DNA from: Dermacentor variabilis
Taxonomy: Eukaryota > Arthropoda > Arachnida > Ixodida > Ixodidae
Direction of reading: 5' to 3'
Length of the DNA stretch: 64,000 nt
Assembly (NCBI RefSeq): GCF_050947875.1
Contig: NC_134568.1
Span: forward strand, 263,446,315 to 263,510,314
The first letter of the stretch is position 1. Every line of letters begins with the position of its first letter. The notes beneath the pieces are model-generated. The model worked only from the letters and a program-made list of their open reading frames with translations. It had not been told where the DNA came from and searched no databases. Position numbers and translations under genes: made by a program. Below, piece by piece: positions 40,738 through 53,500 of this stretch.

Positions 40738-40833
40738 TTCCCCTCCCCCGGTACAGGGTAGCCAACAGAAGATAATCTCTGGTTAACCTCCCTGTCTTTC
40801 ATTTGCCTTTCTCTCTCTTTCTCTCTCTCTCTT
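40738..40833 (+). mobile_element. Retroposon 3'-end fragment (family B) with (TC)n tail
   Basis: CCCCTCCCCCGGTACAGGGTAGCC, then CTCTGGTTAACCTCCCTGTCTTT and a CTTTCTCTCTCTTTCTC tail. It is the same family as 28201-28260 in the opposite orientation. The simple tandem tail marks the 3' end. There is no coding part. Confidence 0.6.
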
Positions 40834-40839
40834 GGTTAC

Positions 40840-41295
40840 TTACATTACAGGCGTATGGGTGCTGGGACGCATGGACATGTCGGAGTGCACTGGGCAGGCA
40901 TTGTTTTCAGCCTCACATGCGATGAGACAAGAGACGTGTTGATGTGTTCGTTTTCCCTGCACCAGCCGTGCAAAGAACTGAGGCGAGTTTGGCGAGCGCA
41001 TATGTCGCGACCCAATCAAATCCTACTGTGACGTCCTGCGCAACGGCATGGCGCAAAGCGACTTCGGCGTCAACACAGCTAGTTGACTCAGCATTGCAAG
41101 CGTGTGAATGCGCCTAAGAGACATGCAAGGACGAAAGGAAGAACAAGGTACACGGTAGCGCATATACTTTCGACTCAGCTGACTTCTGCGTTCCAGCCTG
41201 TGATTTTGTAACCTGCGTTCACATGCCAGTGCTCCAGTTTTGCGCATCGTGTTCGACAGAGGAGTGCTGTGTGTGATGTACGCGGAACGCCAGTT
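40840..41295. other. Unassigned sequence
   Basis: No recognised gene or repeat. Confidence 0.3.
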
Positions 41296-41298
41296 CTA

Positions 41299-41534
41299 AA
41301 ATTTAAATTATGGGCGAATACGATGCCAAAATCGCGTTCTAATTATGAGGCACGCTGTAGTGGGGGACTCCGGATTAGTTTTGACCACCTGTTCTTCTTT
41401 AGCGTGCACTCAATGCACAGGTGTTCTTGCATTTCGCCTACATCTAAGTGCGGCCGCCGTGGCGGGGATATGATCGCGCGACCTCTAGCTTAGCAGCTCA
41501 ACGTCCTAGACACTAAGCAACCACAGCGGGTAAT
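41299..41534 (-). mobile_element. tRNA-derived SINE (Ruka-like), copy 5
   Basis: The body words are present on the minus strand: CATTTCGCC complement, GGCACGCTGTAGTGGGGGACTCCGG complement, and a head complementary to CTAAGCAACCACAGCGGGT. A 10-bp duplication, GCCAGTTCTA, flanks it at 41289-41298 and 41535-41544. The tRNA-like head is eroded: the B-box is GATATGATC on the plus strand. Confidence 0.88.
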
Positions 41535-41549
41535 GCCAGTTCTACTTTC

Positions 41550-42085
41550 TAGCCTGTGGATATGTTGTGGCGTGCGTCTCCTGGCGCGCTCCCTGTTTCC
41601 GTGTCACGTAAGCCGTGTAACCAGATGAACGGGGGCGTAGTATAGACAAATAAAGTTATCCCTTTAAAGCAGGTCATGCATTTGCGTTCAACTGAAGGCT
41701 TAAGGGAGGCCTGGGTGTAATGCACCTCTGACTCTATACTCCAGGGCAACGTCCTGGCGGAAGGAATAAGCAGTAATCAGGAACTACAAGCAAGCTTGGT
41801 TGTTTCTTGCAATCGAGGCAGTGCGATCATGGTTCGCATATTAACTTTATCATCCCGGCTCACTTACTAGTGCCTGCTGTAGGCCTCCTGCACGTGTAAC
41901 AATATAGTGCGTAACTCGTCCTTCACATCATGCCAGTGCACTTAAGTATACCACACGATGAGCGCATGGAAATTTTTGGTCGACCTCATCGGACTTGCCT
42001 GACTGGACCTCAGCACTTTTATTGCGACTGTACTTCAATAACCCCACCAAAGAACCCCCATAGAGCCACCCTTTCTCTAAATAAA
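41550..42085. other. Unassigned sequence
   Basis: No recognised gene. AATAAA words occur at about 41650 and 42080 on the plus strand without an associated coding region. Confidence 0.3.
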
Positions 42086-42087
42086 CG

Positions 42088-42089
42088 TT

Positions 42090-42144
<55 letters not shown>

Positions 42145-42146
42145 TG
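42088..42146. repeat. (TTTA)n microsatellite
   Basis: About 14 copies of TTTA following CTAAATAAACG. This pattern suggests expansion from a retroposon or poly(A)-signal tail. Confidence 0.95.
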
Positions 42147-42149
42147 TTA

Positions 42150-43435
42150 TTGCGATAGCAATGATATGAAGGCTCAAGGCGCGTTCACGCCGTCGCAATT
42201 GGCACCACCGTCGGCGTCGTCGTGCCGTCCCGCTTTTGACGACGCATGCGCCGCTCTTGCGCGGAGGGTTAGAGTGTCTCTGCAGAGGCGCGGAGTTCGT
42301 TTCGCTGCAAAAACGACGAAGCGAAGTGGACGCACTTTTAACGGTCCGCTCAATCGCCTTGGTGGTAGAGCCGCGCCAGCGTTCTGCCTTCCGCGGCTGG
42401 AGTCACCATTGTGCACTGGCGCAATATGGCACACTTGCGTTCCTGCTGAGCGGCTGTCTGTACGCAGTGCCCTGAGCGGAACGGAGAGTAAACGTCAAGC
42501 TAACGTTACCTAACATTTCAATGGGCACTTACTAAGGCCGACTGTTTCCCGTCAGTCTCATCTCGCGCAACATCGACGTGCGATGCCTGCAATGCCAGTG
42601 GCGGCGCTCCCAATCACACCAGCGTTGTGAGCCGCCTGGTAGCTGCCAGGGCGCTGTTCCTTCTGCATGCCAAACAGTGGTTGCCTCGCATGCTACGTCG
42701 CGCCAGTATGTCACAACCGCGTGTAGTTAGAACACATTCCGAGTAGTTCAAACGCTACGCTAAATCTTGCTATCGCTGTCGATGGGTCGCCCTTTTTCAC
42801 TGTCACTGGTGCAATTTTCTAATTTCATAGTTTTTCCGTAGGTTAGGTTGATCTGGACATGCTTTCCTTCCCCCTCCCCTCCCTTATTTTAAAGGTTTTA
42901 ATTGCAGCATTTGAGTGGATATACACAATGTAACCTATATTCTGCGAATTCTATTGATATGACATCGCAAAACGTATTGAACGCTTTATTAGCTGCTCAC
43001 ACTTAGTTGCTGCTATTGATAACTTCTCAGGCAATGCTGCTTAAATTTGTGCGTTCCGCATGGGCCAGTTGTTGAACCTTTTTTTACTTATTTACACCGG
43101 CTACCCTATCTTCGCGATTTTACTCGTATGTTTGTGTGCGTGTGTGTCGGGCGGTCTCAGAAACGTATGATTATATTTCACACGTATGTTCTAATGTCGT
43201 GCTAATACTCTAGAAAAAGTGTAATGACGGCGGAGTAGTGTAGAGCGGCAACCGTGAAGGGAAATCAGTGTGTTTGCGTGTGTGCGCGTGCGTGTTTTGA
43301 GATGAAAATAAATACGTAGAGGAGTTGTCACCGTTTGCTGGCTGAGCGGTAGGGCCTCTGTCTCCATACTACTAATAATAATTGCAGGAGTTTCATATCC
43401 CGTCATTACGCCAGTGCGATGACGGACATTGTAGC
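42150..43435. other. Unassigned sequence
   Basis: A GC-rich part lies at 42175-42500 with overlapping frames, and AT-rich sequence follows. A tRNA-like A-box word (TGGCTGAGCGGTAGGG) near 43340 has no clear partner. Nothing else recognised. Confidence 0.3.
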
Positions 43436-43439
43436 TGAG

Positions 43440-43592
43440 TGCTCCAAATTGATTTCTGCCGCCTGTAGCTCTTTAACAGCAACCTAAGTATAAGCACATG
43501 GCAGTATTTGCATTCAACGTCGCATATAAATGCCGAGAGTAGCACCTGTGCGACCTCGTGCTCATCATCAGAGTGCCATATAGTAACCGTAT
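43440..43592 (-). mobile_element. Decayed SINE (Ruka-like) fragment
   Basis: On the minus strand GAGCACGAGGTCGCACAGG is followed by weakly preserved GCATTTATATGCGA, TTGAATGCAAATACTGCCATGTGCTTA and GTTAAAGAGCTACAGG. This parallels the SINE body in order. No target duplication was seen, so it is an old copy. Confidence 0.45.
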
Positions 43593-43599
43593 AAGAGCA

Positions 43600-45480
43600 G
43601 AAGATTACTGCACCGCCTCACTTAGATAGCCTGGTCAACAGCGGCGTTGTTAAAACGCAGTGCCTATAATTACAAACACACACAACCTGTTTTCCATAGT
43701 GATTTTAGGCTGTTGGACCTGAAGCGGACGCCTGGGAACTAATTTACGACTAAAATGGTAGTCCCTACATTTTGGTGAGAAATTCAAGTTTCATACAGTT
43801 AGTAACTCAGTACCAACTCTAAATTTTACAGTCACACACGAGTGGCAAAGGCCCTGAAGCTCACAGACGTGTGTCTTTTAAAGGCACCCCAAAACACTGT
43901 CTCCCTCATTCCTTATGTTTTTATCCTTCGATGTGTTTCCCTCTCTATTGTCGCCTATGTTGCGCCAGCTTTCCTTTGGCGGCTCCACTGAAAATGGATG
44001 CCACCAATGCCCAGTTCACACGTCTGCCAGCATAGAGCATGTCCATATCACGAAAAAAAAAAAAGATTAAGTGAACTCGAAAAGCACGGTTTGCACGGCT
44101 GGCCGAACATCGCGAGTCTTATTTGCACAGACTTCTATGGGCTTGCCTTTGTATAACCCAGCGCACTTGAGACAACAGACGTAAAAAGGCTATGGAGAGA
44201 ATGGAAATGCAACGCCACTAAAACGTCTTGAAAAGAAAGAAAAAAAGAAAAGCGATCTGAAATTTCTTGGCACCCACGACTGCTTACTTTCCCATATGCT
44301 TACTATAGGCGGCTGCTTACTTTCCGCACCCTTAAGTGATGGCCGTAGGGGCAGTACATCTTATCTTGTACAACCGGGGCCACTGGGCGCTCAGCACATA
44401 TCAATGTGCAGTCGCTGAAGTGCGAATCATTACTGTGCCATTGCTCTACCAAAACAATACGCAAGAGCTGCACACGCAGAAGCATGGTTCGCGGGTTACT
44501 TCCAGCAGAAGTGCAGCTCCCTTCAAGGGGAAAGCACGAGAAAGAAAACAAGAGAGCACGAGAGGCTAAGGTTAGCATACTTTTACATTTACATTCTCCT
44601 GGTGCTTGAGCTGAGACACCACGGCAGCGCTCAATAATGGCTCGCTGGCGTCCTCGGGCTCACGTGCCGGTTCTTTCTCGAGCGGCTTCTGTTATCGGCG
44701 CCCTACATCGAGACGCGTCGTCTCTATTCCGCGTTGTCTTCGCAGTTTTTGCGCTCTTGATGCAGAAACCAGACTGACAAGCACTAACGCAGTATTGTTA
44801 GTTGTCTTTTATAGACGCCAGACAGGATATTGCGAACGTTATTGGCGATCAGATTTCTCTGGCACGTAATTAATTTTTAGCCTTGAGATAAAGGTGACTG
44901 CAGAGCCGCAGCACAGAGCGGCTGTGCAGGCAGGCCAAATGCACGGTTGGACGCCTGCACCTTAACTACCTGCGGCTAAGTGGCGAGATGAGCCAGTTAG
45001 TCACCGATGCCACTGAGTAATGGTATTCAACGGTGTGAGCGAAATCGTTTGAGCGAAATCAGTGTGGACGATCAGGCAGCCACCTCTTGCACACGCTCAA
45101 GAAATTGAGGATCCTGCATGGGCCACTGTTGCTGCGCAGGCGTCCACACTTGATAGAGACAAAAGGCCTCGAGCCTTCGTCTTGGGTGCGCCTTCGTCCT
45201 GGGCGCACGTTCGTGACGTCGAGAAGCGAACGCAGTTCTAGGTAACAATCGCATGCATGTATAGGCTTATTCCACTGCGGCAACCGTACACTCAAGCTTA
45301 GTGTATGGGGCTACAAATGTGGGAGTCAAAGAAAGAGTCCATAGTCATGTAGGGTATTCTTGACCGCATGAAGCTTAAAGAACAATTGTTGCTAACATTG
45401 TATCAGATGCAGTGAATGTCCGCAAAGATCTCGTTGGTTTCGCTGAAATTTCAAGGTCTTTGTTCCAATAGCGGTGTATC
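43600..45480. other. Unassigned sequence
   Basis: Unique-looking sequence. A GCTTACTTTCC phrase is repeated around 44280-44325. No gene recognised. Confidence 0.3.
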
Positions 45481-45486
45481 TTTTAT

Positions 45487-45512
45487 ACAGCGCAGGGGGG
45501 GGGGGGGGGGGG
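45487..45512. repeat. Poly(G) tract
   Basis: About 26 consecutive G's on the plus strand, a possible G-quadruplex former and a likely assembly or length-variable site. Confidence 0.9.
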
Positions 45513-45910
45513 AGGTCTCCCCCTTCTTGTGCGGAAAAGTCTAGGATGAAAGGGGAGATACGTCAACGTGTGCGTTGCGGAAACAGGCGCTATCGTTCAA
45601 GGGCTCAATGTCAATGTCTTTACACTCGACCTCGCGCTGCGTTTTCTGCCACTCTTATGTCGTTTTCTGATACGCGGAAACTCTTACCATGATGCATGCG
45701 TGAGCGCGTGTGACAGGTGGAAAAGGCACTAGACACGGTAATAGAGAAATACGCACGTACGCCAGTCGTTTATTATTAACAAACTTCCATGTGAATTCAA
45801 CGTCGTCTCTATTCTTTCTTTCAACACCCTGCCCCCTTCCCCCAACGCCGAGTAGCAGGTGAGAACATGGATTCAGGCGCCGACCTTTCAAATTTTCTAT
45901 CATAATAAAT

Positions 45911-45913
<3 letters not shown>

Positions 45914-45971
<58 letters not shown>
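45914..45971. repeat. C-run and (TC)n microsatellite
   Basis: About ten C's run into about 25 TC dinucleotides. This causes an Arg-Glu low-complexity frame on the minus strand. Confidence 0.95.
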
Positions 45972-45974
<3 letters not shown>

Positions 45975-47385
45975 TGACCTCTACGGTGTTTGGGGTACCC
46001 ATCTTATCGTCGTATTAACCTCTTCATTTACGAGTAGTTATCCGGTCCCTTTGCAAACGCTCTAAATGGCTGAAGAAATAGCGCAGTGAAGTGTTAATAG
46101 CAATACTTTGCGCCCTGCTGCACGAAATGTACGGGCACGATGATGCAGCATCTTACGCTATATATAATGAAGCGAGATAAAAGAAATAAGAATAAAAAAT
46201 CAATTTACTGAGACAATTAAACAATCGGCACATCATGGTAAGTTATTATTTACGGTTGTTGGCGGCTGCGCAGCTGTCGTTGTCGTCGAATTCTATGATA
46301 GAGGAACAAGCCGTATATTCTCTGAACATTTATGTTTTGCACGATGTGAACGTATGAAAGGTCCAATAAGCTAGCGCCCTCTTCTGTAACTCGCTGCTGT
46401 GGCTGTGCATTGGAAACAAAGTGGGTAGAGGACAATATTCATGGAGGCTTAACTATGATGCTCAGAGAGACCGCACCAAAGGCCGTGACCCTGCCATAAA
46501 TTGCAAGGAAGAAATGCAAGCATGCTTGATGCATGATCTTTGCTTCTCTCATACCTAATTTGTATGGGATCCTCCGTAATGAGCCTTCGTACAATCAGAC
46601 AATGGAAACCTTCCTGCGAAGCGTAGTGAGGCTATGTCCGCGTCGAACGTAACGACATACCGTGGAGTGGAAGAATAATGCACGCGGGGAAGAACGATCA
46701 TCCTCATTCTACTTCCTTCAATGCTTTCTACGCGCCGGCGCCTGTAGCCTTGAGTTTATTGCGCTCAGTGTCGGGCGAGCTATAGACGAACGTCAGGGGA
46801 TGACGTCACAAAACAACCTCGGTGCTGGCGTCAGTAGTGACTTCCGTTGTATACGCAAAGCAAAGTGGTCGTTTCCACTGTCTGCAAATTGCACGCATGC
46901 TCCGAAGCCAAATTATTTTCGTTCTCGTAGTCTGTGCCGGAATGAACGTTATATAGAATATACAGTTGGGGCTGGGCTTTTTAGTGATAGAACCTTCTCG
47001 CGCCAACCTTTCGGGCTAGTGAAAAACGTATCTCTTTAACACAGTGTTCATTGCTACGAAAATGAATTAGTTTTCAGCTGACAAAAAAATTTGATTTATT
47101 GGTTAGAGGTTCGCACAGTGATCATACTAAAGCAAGTTTTCATGTAGTTCCGTGTGCTGGCAACAATTTTTCACGCGGGGATAAAACAAAAAGAAAAAGA
47201 AGTCTGTCATTATTTGCGCGCGTCTACCGAAAAGACAAAAGCGAGGACAAGGTTCCCATGCAATTTTGTCTCACATCGCGGGTGGAGTCGCTTCATGTCG
47301 TCGGTCTCGATGCAATCACAGTATACGCGCGCACACGCCCATGTATGCATCGACTCGCATACATCGGCGTGCATCGCCCATGTAT
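45975..47385. other. Unassigned sequence
   Basis: A 125-codon frame at 46662-47039 (plus) has no recognised domain and lies in moderately GC-rich DNA with a TGACGTCA word at 46801. No gene is supported. Confidence 0.3.
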
Positions 47386-47388
47386 GCA

Positions 47389-47416
47389 ACGAACGAACGA
47401 ACGAACGAACGAACGA

Positions 47417-47447
<31 letters not shown>

Positions 47448-47492
47448 AGCGAGCGAGCGAACGAACGAACGAACGAACGAACGAACGAACGA

Positions 47493-47523
<31 letters not shown>

Positions 47524-47736
47524 AGCGAGCGAGCGAGCGAGCGAGCGAACGAACGAACGAACGAACGAACGAGCGAACGAGCGAACAAACGAACGAACGA
47601 ACGAACGAACGGACGGGCGAACGAACGAACGAACGAACGAACGAACGAACGAACGAACGAACGAACGAACGAACGAACGAACGAACGAACGAACGAACAA
47701 ACGAACGAACGAACGAACGGACGGGCGAACGAACGA

Positions 47737-47767
<31 letters not shown>

Positions 47768-47780
47768 AGCGAGCGAACGA

Positions 47781-47811
<31 letters not shown>

Positions 47812-47896
47812 AACAAACGAACGAACGAACGGACGGGCGAACGAACGAACGAACGAACGAGCGAGCGAGCGAGCGAACGAACGAACGAACGAACGA

Positions 47897-47927
<31 letters not shown>

Positions 47928-47964
47928 AACAAACGAACGAACGAACGAACGGGCGAACGAACGA

Positions 47965-47995
<31 letters not shown>

Positions 47996-48024
47996 AGCGA
48001 GCGAACGAACAAACGAACGAACGA

Positions 48025-48055
<31 letters not shown>

Positions 48056-48072
48056 AGCGAGCGAGCGAACGA

Positions 48073-48103
<31 letters not shown>

Positions 48104-48172
48104 AACAAACGAACGAACGAACGGACGGGCGAACGAACGAACGAACGAACGAGCGAGCGAGCGAGCGAACGA

Positions 48173-48203
<31 letters not shown>

Positions 48204-48277
48204 AACAAACGAACGAACCAACGGACGGACGGACGAACAAACAAACAAACAAACAAACAAACAAACAAACAAACAAA
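47389..48277. repeat. Long (CGAA)n-type tetranucleotide array with variant units
   Basis: About 890 bp is built almost only of 4-bp units: GAAC (majority), GAGC, AAAC, GGAC and GGGC, ending in pure AAAC. The 4-bp register is never broken. The variant word AACAAAC recurs at 47584, 47696, 47812, 47928, 48008, 48104 and 48204, spaced 112, 116, 116, 80, 96 and 100 bp, which indicates higher-order units. Because four is not a multiple of three, every reading frame on both strands stays open. The 327- to 408-codon Asn-Glu-Arg-Thr and Ser-Phe-Val-Arg frames are therefore artefacts. Confidence 0.97.
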
Positions 48278-48289
48278 AGACGTCGTAGG

Positions 48290-50035
48290 CGGGCAGTACA
48301 TGTTCTCGGAATGAATATAAGCTAAAAGCAACTGCCGTGGTGCAACTATTGCAAATGAAGATGTCTGCCTGTCCATCCGTCACTGCATTGTCTTCAAATA
48401 TATATGTTTCCGTTGACGTATCGGTTTGATGACAATCCTATATTGCAATCTGCATGATTGTGGCGCAATCCGCTGGAAGAAAGCGTTCGTTGAAGGCGAG
48501 CTCCCGGAGCCGTAATTATTGCCAGGCCGCCTATTCCAATCCAGTTCCATGTGGCATGCTATACAGCCAACGATACCGTGACTAATTGCGTATTGGTAAT
48601 AGGACAACTCACTATCGGAGAGGCGAATACCCGAAGCTGACACATGTCTAGAGACAAGACAGGTGTCACATGACATATAAGTGTTGTGACTAAAGGTTGG
48701 TCAATCCGTGGTGGTCGATGTCGCAAAACTAGACCTTGCCTTTCAGGTGATTTGTAGTGGAAAGCTCAAGGATAACTTCGATCAGCTGGTTAAATTTGTT
48801 TCTATACGTTTTTTTTTTTCTGTAGACAGTATTGATGTGTGACTGTAGAACGTTAATGCGTATTGTATGGGAAAATGGGTAGCTTTAATTTCTCAACTGT
48901 ACATTTGGATAACCGGCCGTGTGTAACTTACCCTCTTGTTATTCAATTATTAAACAACAACTGGCGTTCTTTAGAAACTTCAGGACACGGAAATCATTTC
49001 GTTGCATGAAAGGCAGGAACATCTTTTCGATTGTGTTGTGCATTCCCCCCCCCCCCCCCCCCCGCCCGTCGAAGTCTTTCCTTTATGAAAGTGTCGCTTA
49101 TGTGCCTGAAACAGGTTTTTTTTTCTGTCGCTGCCGTCACCATTGAAACTAAATGGGCTAAAAATTTTGGAACAATGCCAATGGCTCGGAATGACATGTA
49201 GGGATATTTGTTCAGGAATATCGGGCTGAATATTTCCACCTTGTTTTTAGCCCTAGAATGCGGCCACGCAACACATTAAAGAAAGTATCCATAGTGTTGA
49301 TTTATTTATGTGACTGCAGCGGATGTATTATGCAACCGACACCCACCTAATCAGCAAATTTCGTCGCATGGTCGCCCCGCTTTAGTTTCCGTTCGCTTCC
49401 CGAGATGCTCGCTCGGACGCGTTGCAGGTGGAGGAATCGTGGCCCGTGGGCCGGCCGTGGCTGAAGCAAATAAAAAAAGCGGAACAGCGGCTTGCTAGCG
49501 CCTGTCTGGGAGCGTGACTTCGTTGCGTGACTAGGTCGCGTGACGGTGTCGGTTGCCCCACTGCAGTCGGGAGATCACGACTCTGCTTCGGCATATAATG
49601 CGAGCAACGACGAAGCTAAACATTTGTTTCGGCAGTTACTCACGCTTTTCGTCGTTGCGCCGCGCGCAACGTATTTGAGAATTCTTTAACGATGTGCCTT
49701 TCACATGAGAGGATATTGATTAATATGGTGCCTTTCTCAGGCAGATAGAAGCAGTCGGTTGTATAAAGGAAGTTAGTTATTTGGTTGGCTGTTCTCCTGA
49801 TCTAGCGCTTCTTATGCATAACGTAGAAAAAAGTGCTTGCTTTTAGCGTCATCATCGTACGCTCGTAAGCATTAAAAAAAAGACAGCGAGAAAGAGAGAG
49901 CACCCATGAAGGCTGCCAAAGGTATCCTAATTATGTATTCGTTCATGTTTCATCCTGGATTGAGAAGGCTAGAGAGAGGTCCTTGTGCACTGTCTTAAGA
50001 AAAGGGCTTTATCTAATACTAAAGTGAAATCAGGA
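48290..50035. other. Unassigned sequence with poly(C) tract
   Basis: A run of about 17 C's lies at 49047-49063. Otherwise there are only short frames without domains. Confidence 0.3.
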
Positions 50036-50039
50036 ATAG

Positions 50040-50180
50040 ACCGCCATTGTGGCTCAGTGGCTGCGAAATTTCGCACCTGCGCACGAGGTCGCAAGTTCGA
50101 TTCCCTGTCGTGGCGGCCGGATTCCTATGGAGGTGGCAAGCAAAAGAACTTCTGTGTTCTATTTTGATGCACGTTTGGAT
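50040..50180 (+). mobile_element. SINE (Ruka-like) head, 3' truncated
   Basis: GACCGCCATTGTGGCTCAGTGG (A-box), GCGCACGAGGTCGCAAGTTCGATTCC (B-box, close to consensus) and GGCGGCCGGATTCCTATGGAGG are followed by only a short, decayed body. It is the copy with the best B-box in the window, but the 3' half is lost. Confidence 0.75.
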
Positions 50181-50423
50181 GCCTCGGACGCCTGAGTCAT
50201 TAGCAGATGAGATTTTCGTCACAGAATACCGAGCTGGAAGTTCCAGCAGAAATAGCGCGCCTGATGGATAGTACTGTTAGCTGGCGGTTTACATACAGAG
50301 GAAAAATGAAAAGCGAGAAAATCAGTGACTCCTTGCACTTCTCCACCCCAGGAATTGAGCAGATGGATATGATCCCCACGTTTGCTAGAAAGTGCCTCCA
50401 AAGTCCGACGGACGGTGATAGGC

Positions 50424-50540
<117 letters not shown>

Positions 50541-50544
50541 CCAT

Positions 50545-53500
50545 TCTGAAGCCAGAAAAAGGCGAGCAGGTCCTTTCGGAAGTGTATGACGGTAAAAGGC
50601 ATGGCAAGTAATGGCATTTGAAAAAACCCGCGACGTAAAACACATGCGAACAAGGATGACACGCGCTTATGCTTATAACTCGCCTTCCTAGTATTCGTTT
50701 TTCATCGAGCAAATCGCTTTAAATATAAACTTGAATTTAAAATTATTCTTGTTCCTTCAGGGGATATGACAGTCTACAGAAAGCTATTCATATTTGTCGG
50801 ACATCTAGGGACACACAGGGCTTTTTCAGTGCCGGTATTCGTAGCTTAATGTCAACAATTTTTGTTTAACGATCAGAGCTTTCTGTTGTCGTATATCCTT
50901 CTTGTGTCTTGTGCCCTGCGCTACTGAACACGAAATATTTGTTCATCCGTACGAAAAAAAAAAAGAAAAGGAAGGCGAACCTGGGGGAGCAACAGCAGCC
51001 ACGCAGTGGCAATGATGTGGTATGCTTTGGCGCTCGCTCACTAATTTGCACTACCGACGCCAGTCGCGAGGCTCAGGGGAAAGCATCTTGAAAGCGGTTG
51101 CACCACTTACGTGCAACCGATTACTTTATTGACGACACAAGCTGTAACAGGCGACGCAGCTTTGAGAACTTCAACTTGGTAGCACCGCGGTCGTGCCACG
51201 CAGCACTTTCGCGGATGCGCATGTTCAGACGGGCGAACCCTGGCGCTCAGTGTTTGTTTCCAAATATTATAACTCTACACCAGATGTTGGCCGACGAATT
51301 GAACCCGCGCTGATATGTCTCTGTATGTCTCGGTAGCGACTCCATCTTCCGACGTTGAGGCCAGGAAGCTGCCTACGAACAATTTACGGTTACGCCGAGG
51401 GGCGCCAACGAGCCAGCTGTGGTAGAAGACGACGACGGACGCACGAGCAGTGGCACGAGCCATTGCTGATGATGATAGTTTTTGCTCACCCAGATTTGTT
51501 GACGGACACGAAGAATGCACGGAACCTTAGCCATAAACAGCCTCGCAGTAATAAAGAATGTGTGAAGCGCTGCAGAGGATGCATTTGAAGTGGCAGGATA
51601 GCTTGTTCTGTTTACTGCATTCGTGCAACGTTAATACAAGTTTGGACGAAAATAACGAAGAATTAATTGATTACATTTGGGTAACTTTTTCATTACTACT
51701 GTGGGGAAGTAATTTGTTAACTGTAAGCAATTACGTTTTTTAATGAAGTAATAATTGTGATCGGTTACTTTCCGTCTTTAACGTGTGCAAGTCTGCCATT
51801 ACAGAGTCTTTCAGTCTCCCAGATGCCTGCGGTCGTGATGACGCATTCAATCAACTTTTTTTTTACTTTAGGCAGGAGATAGAAACAGAAGCGGAAGAGA
51901 AATTGATGTTTGTTTGTTTGTGGTGGTGGTGGTGGTGGTGGTGGTGGTGAAAATGTCCGCAACAAACGAACAAACATCATGACGCAGCAACCAGCATGAC
52001 GTTCTTGACAAATAAATAATGATCTATCGATCAGTAAATAAATAAATAAATAAATAAATAAATCCGTTCCTGGTGCAGGCGATGAAGCGGCCGTCAAGCA
52101 CTCCGTAGATTCAGAAAAAGCAAGGCAGCATATGAAGTTGCATCCGAAGAAGGCGGTAGATATTCGAAAAACCGCTGAGACAGGCGCAGAGCACCATCGA
52201 CTACGTACCTATATGGTTAATAAGAGCATCGGTCAGCTGCCAGTAAGGCGACCTTTCCTGCACATGTTTAATTATCTGAGGGCTACTACGTAGGATGTCA
52301 GAAATTTTTACGTTGCACGATCATGGTGAAAAAAAGATATGTACTACTCAATACCTACAGTTATTTCACGAAGTCGCTGCTGTGTTGGGGGAGGCGTATG
52401 CTGGCCTCACGCACTCCGTGGACAACAAAGCAAACGTGAAAAATAAAAAAGGCATGCTGCGCCGCTTCAAGCGAGCCCTGTGGTGGCCTTGGTTCCCACC
52501 GAAGGCGTTGTCACGTCACGTTCGATGAAAAACGAAATCGTGTTCGCGTATCATGGCTCGTAAATCAACTTTCTTTGTGAATCACTGACATCTCTGCGAG
52601 CGATGCTGACAGCGTGAACAGCGCTGCGGCCCTAGTATGTTTTATTTACGACGTTACATCGCCCGCTCATTTTTGCATTGGTCACCCTGCAATGGTAATT
52701 ATATGCGATTATATGCGACATCATAGTCAAATACCACCTCTTTCGTTTATTTTCTCTGTGGTCGTTTTGTACTTGCAAACTTAATAATAAAGTTATAATT
52801 ATCTAAACAGGCGAACCAGCCAAGAAGCAAACGTGGGGAGTTCTGGTGGGGCGCTACGCTTGCACTAAGTGAGCAAGAACAAATAAGTATGTAAAGGGTT
52901 CACTTTTTTTTCCCGCAAGACGGCAAATTCAAGTTGCACGAAGTCGACTACTCCGAGGACGTTCATTGCCTTTGACACACTACTGTTGATAATATAATTT
53001 TTTTCTTAAATGCGACTTACTTCGTGGAGCTGTTTACTGTGATGCAGTGCTTGTTTCCAGCAAATTTGAAAACGAAGCTGAGCGCATACTTATAGGGCAG
53101 ATATTTGCTTGCTCAAAGGCATTCTCCAGTTGACAGCGGCGCAAGGAAACTTCTGGTTTCTGGTATTATCATGAACGGTATAAAAATGAAATGAAATAAA
53201 ACGCGGGGAAGTTAACTAGGGATGAGCACGATTGGCTGCCCTTACTGGAGGAAAGAATAATAAGAATAAAAAGGCATAAGAGAGATTACGCGCGTGAAAT
53301 TCTCGAGGCGAAAGCAGAAGCCATATTTTCGTTTCCTCTCGCGTTTCTTTTTTTCTTTTCCTTTCTTTTTACGCATGCACAGCCCTTGCTCACGCACGTG
53401 TATCCTTAATGCGAAAAGTCCTGCGGAAACATTTGTGATAGCAGTCAGAGCGTCTCTGCACGTTTACATCTGCAAAACAAGACACGAAACAAATCGTGGA

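Noticed and set aside
45072..45295. Small minus-strand frames as genes
   Set aside because: No domain, no splice or promoter context, and overlapping alternative frames.
47099..48383. Open frames of 327-408 codons on both strands (Asn-Glu-Arg-Thr or Ser-Phe-Val-Arg repeats)
   Set aside because: They are translations of a 4-bp repeat in all frames. No non-repeat domain is present and several frames are open at once.
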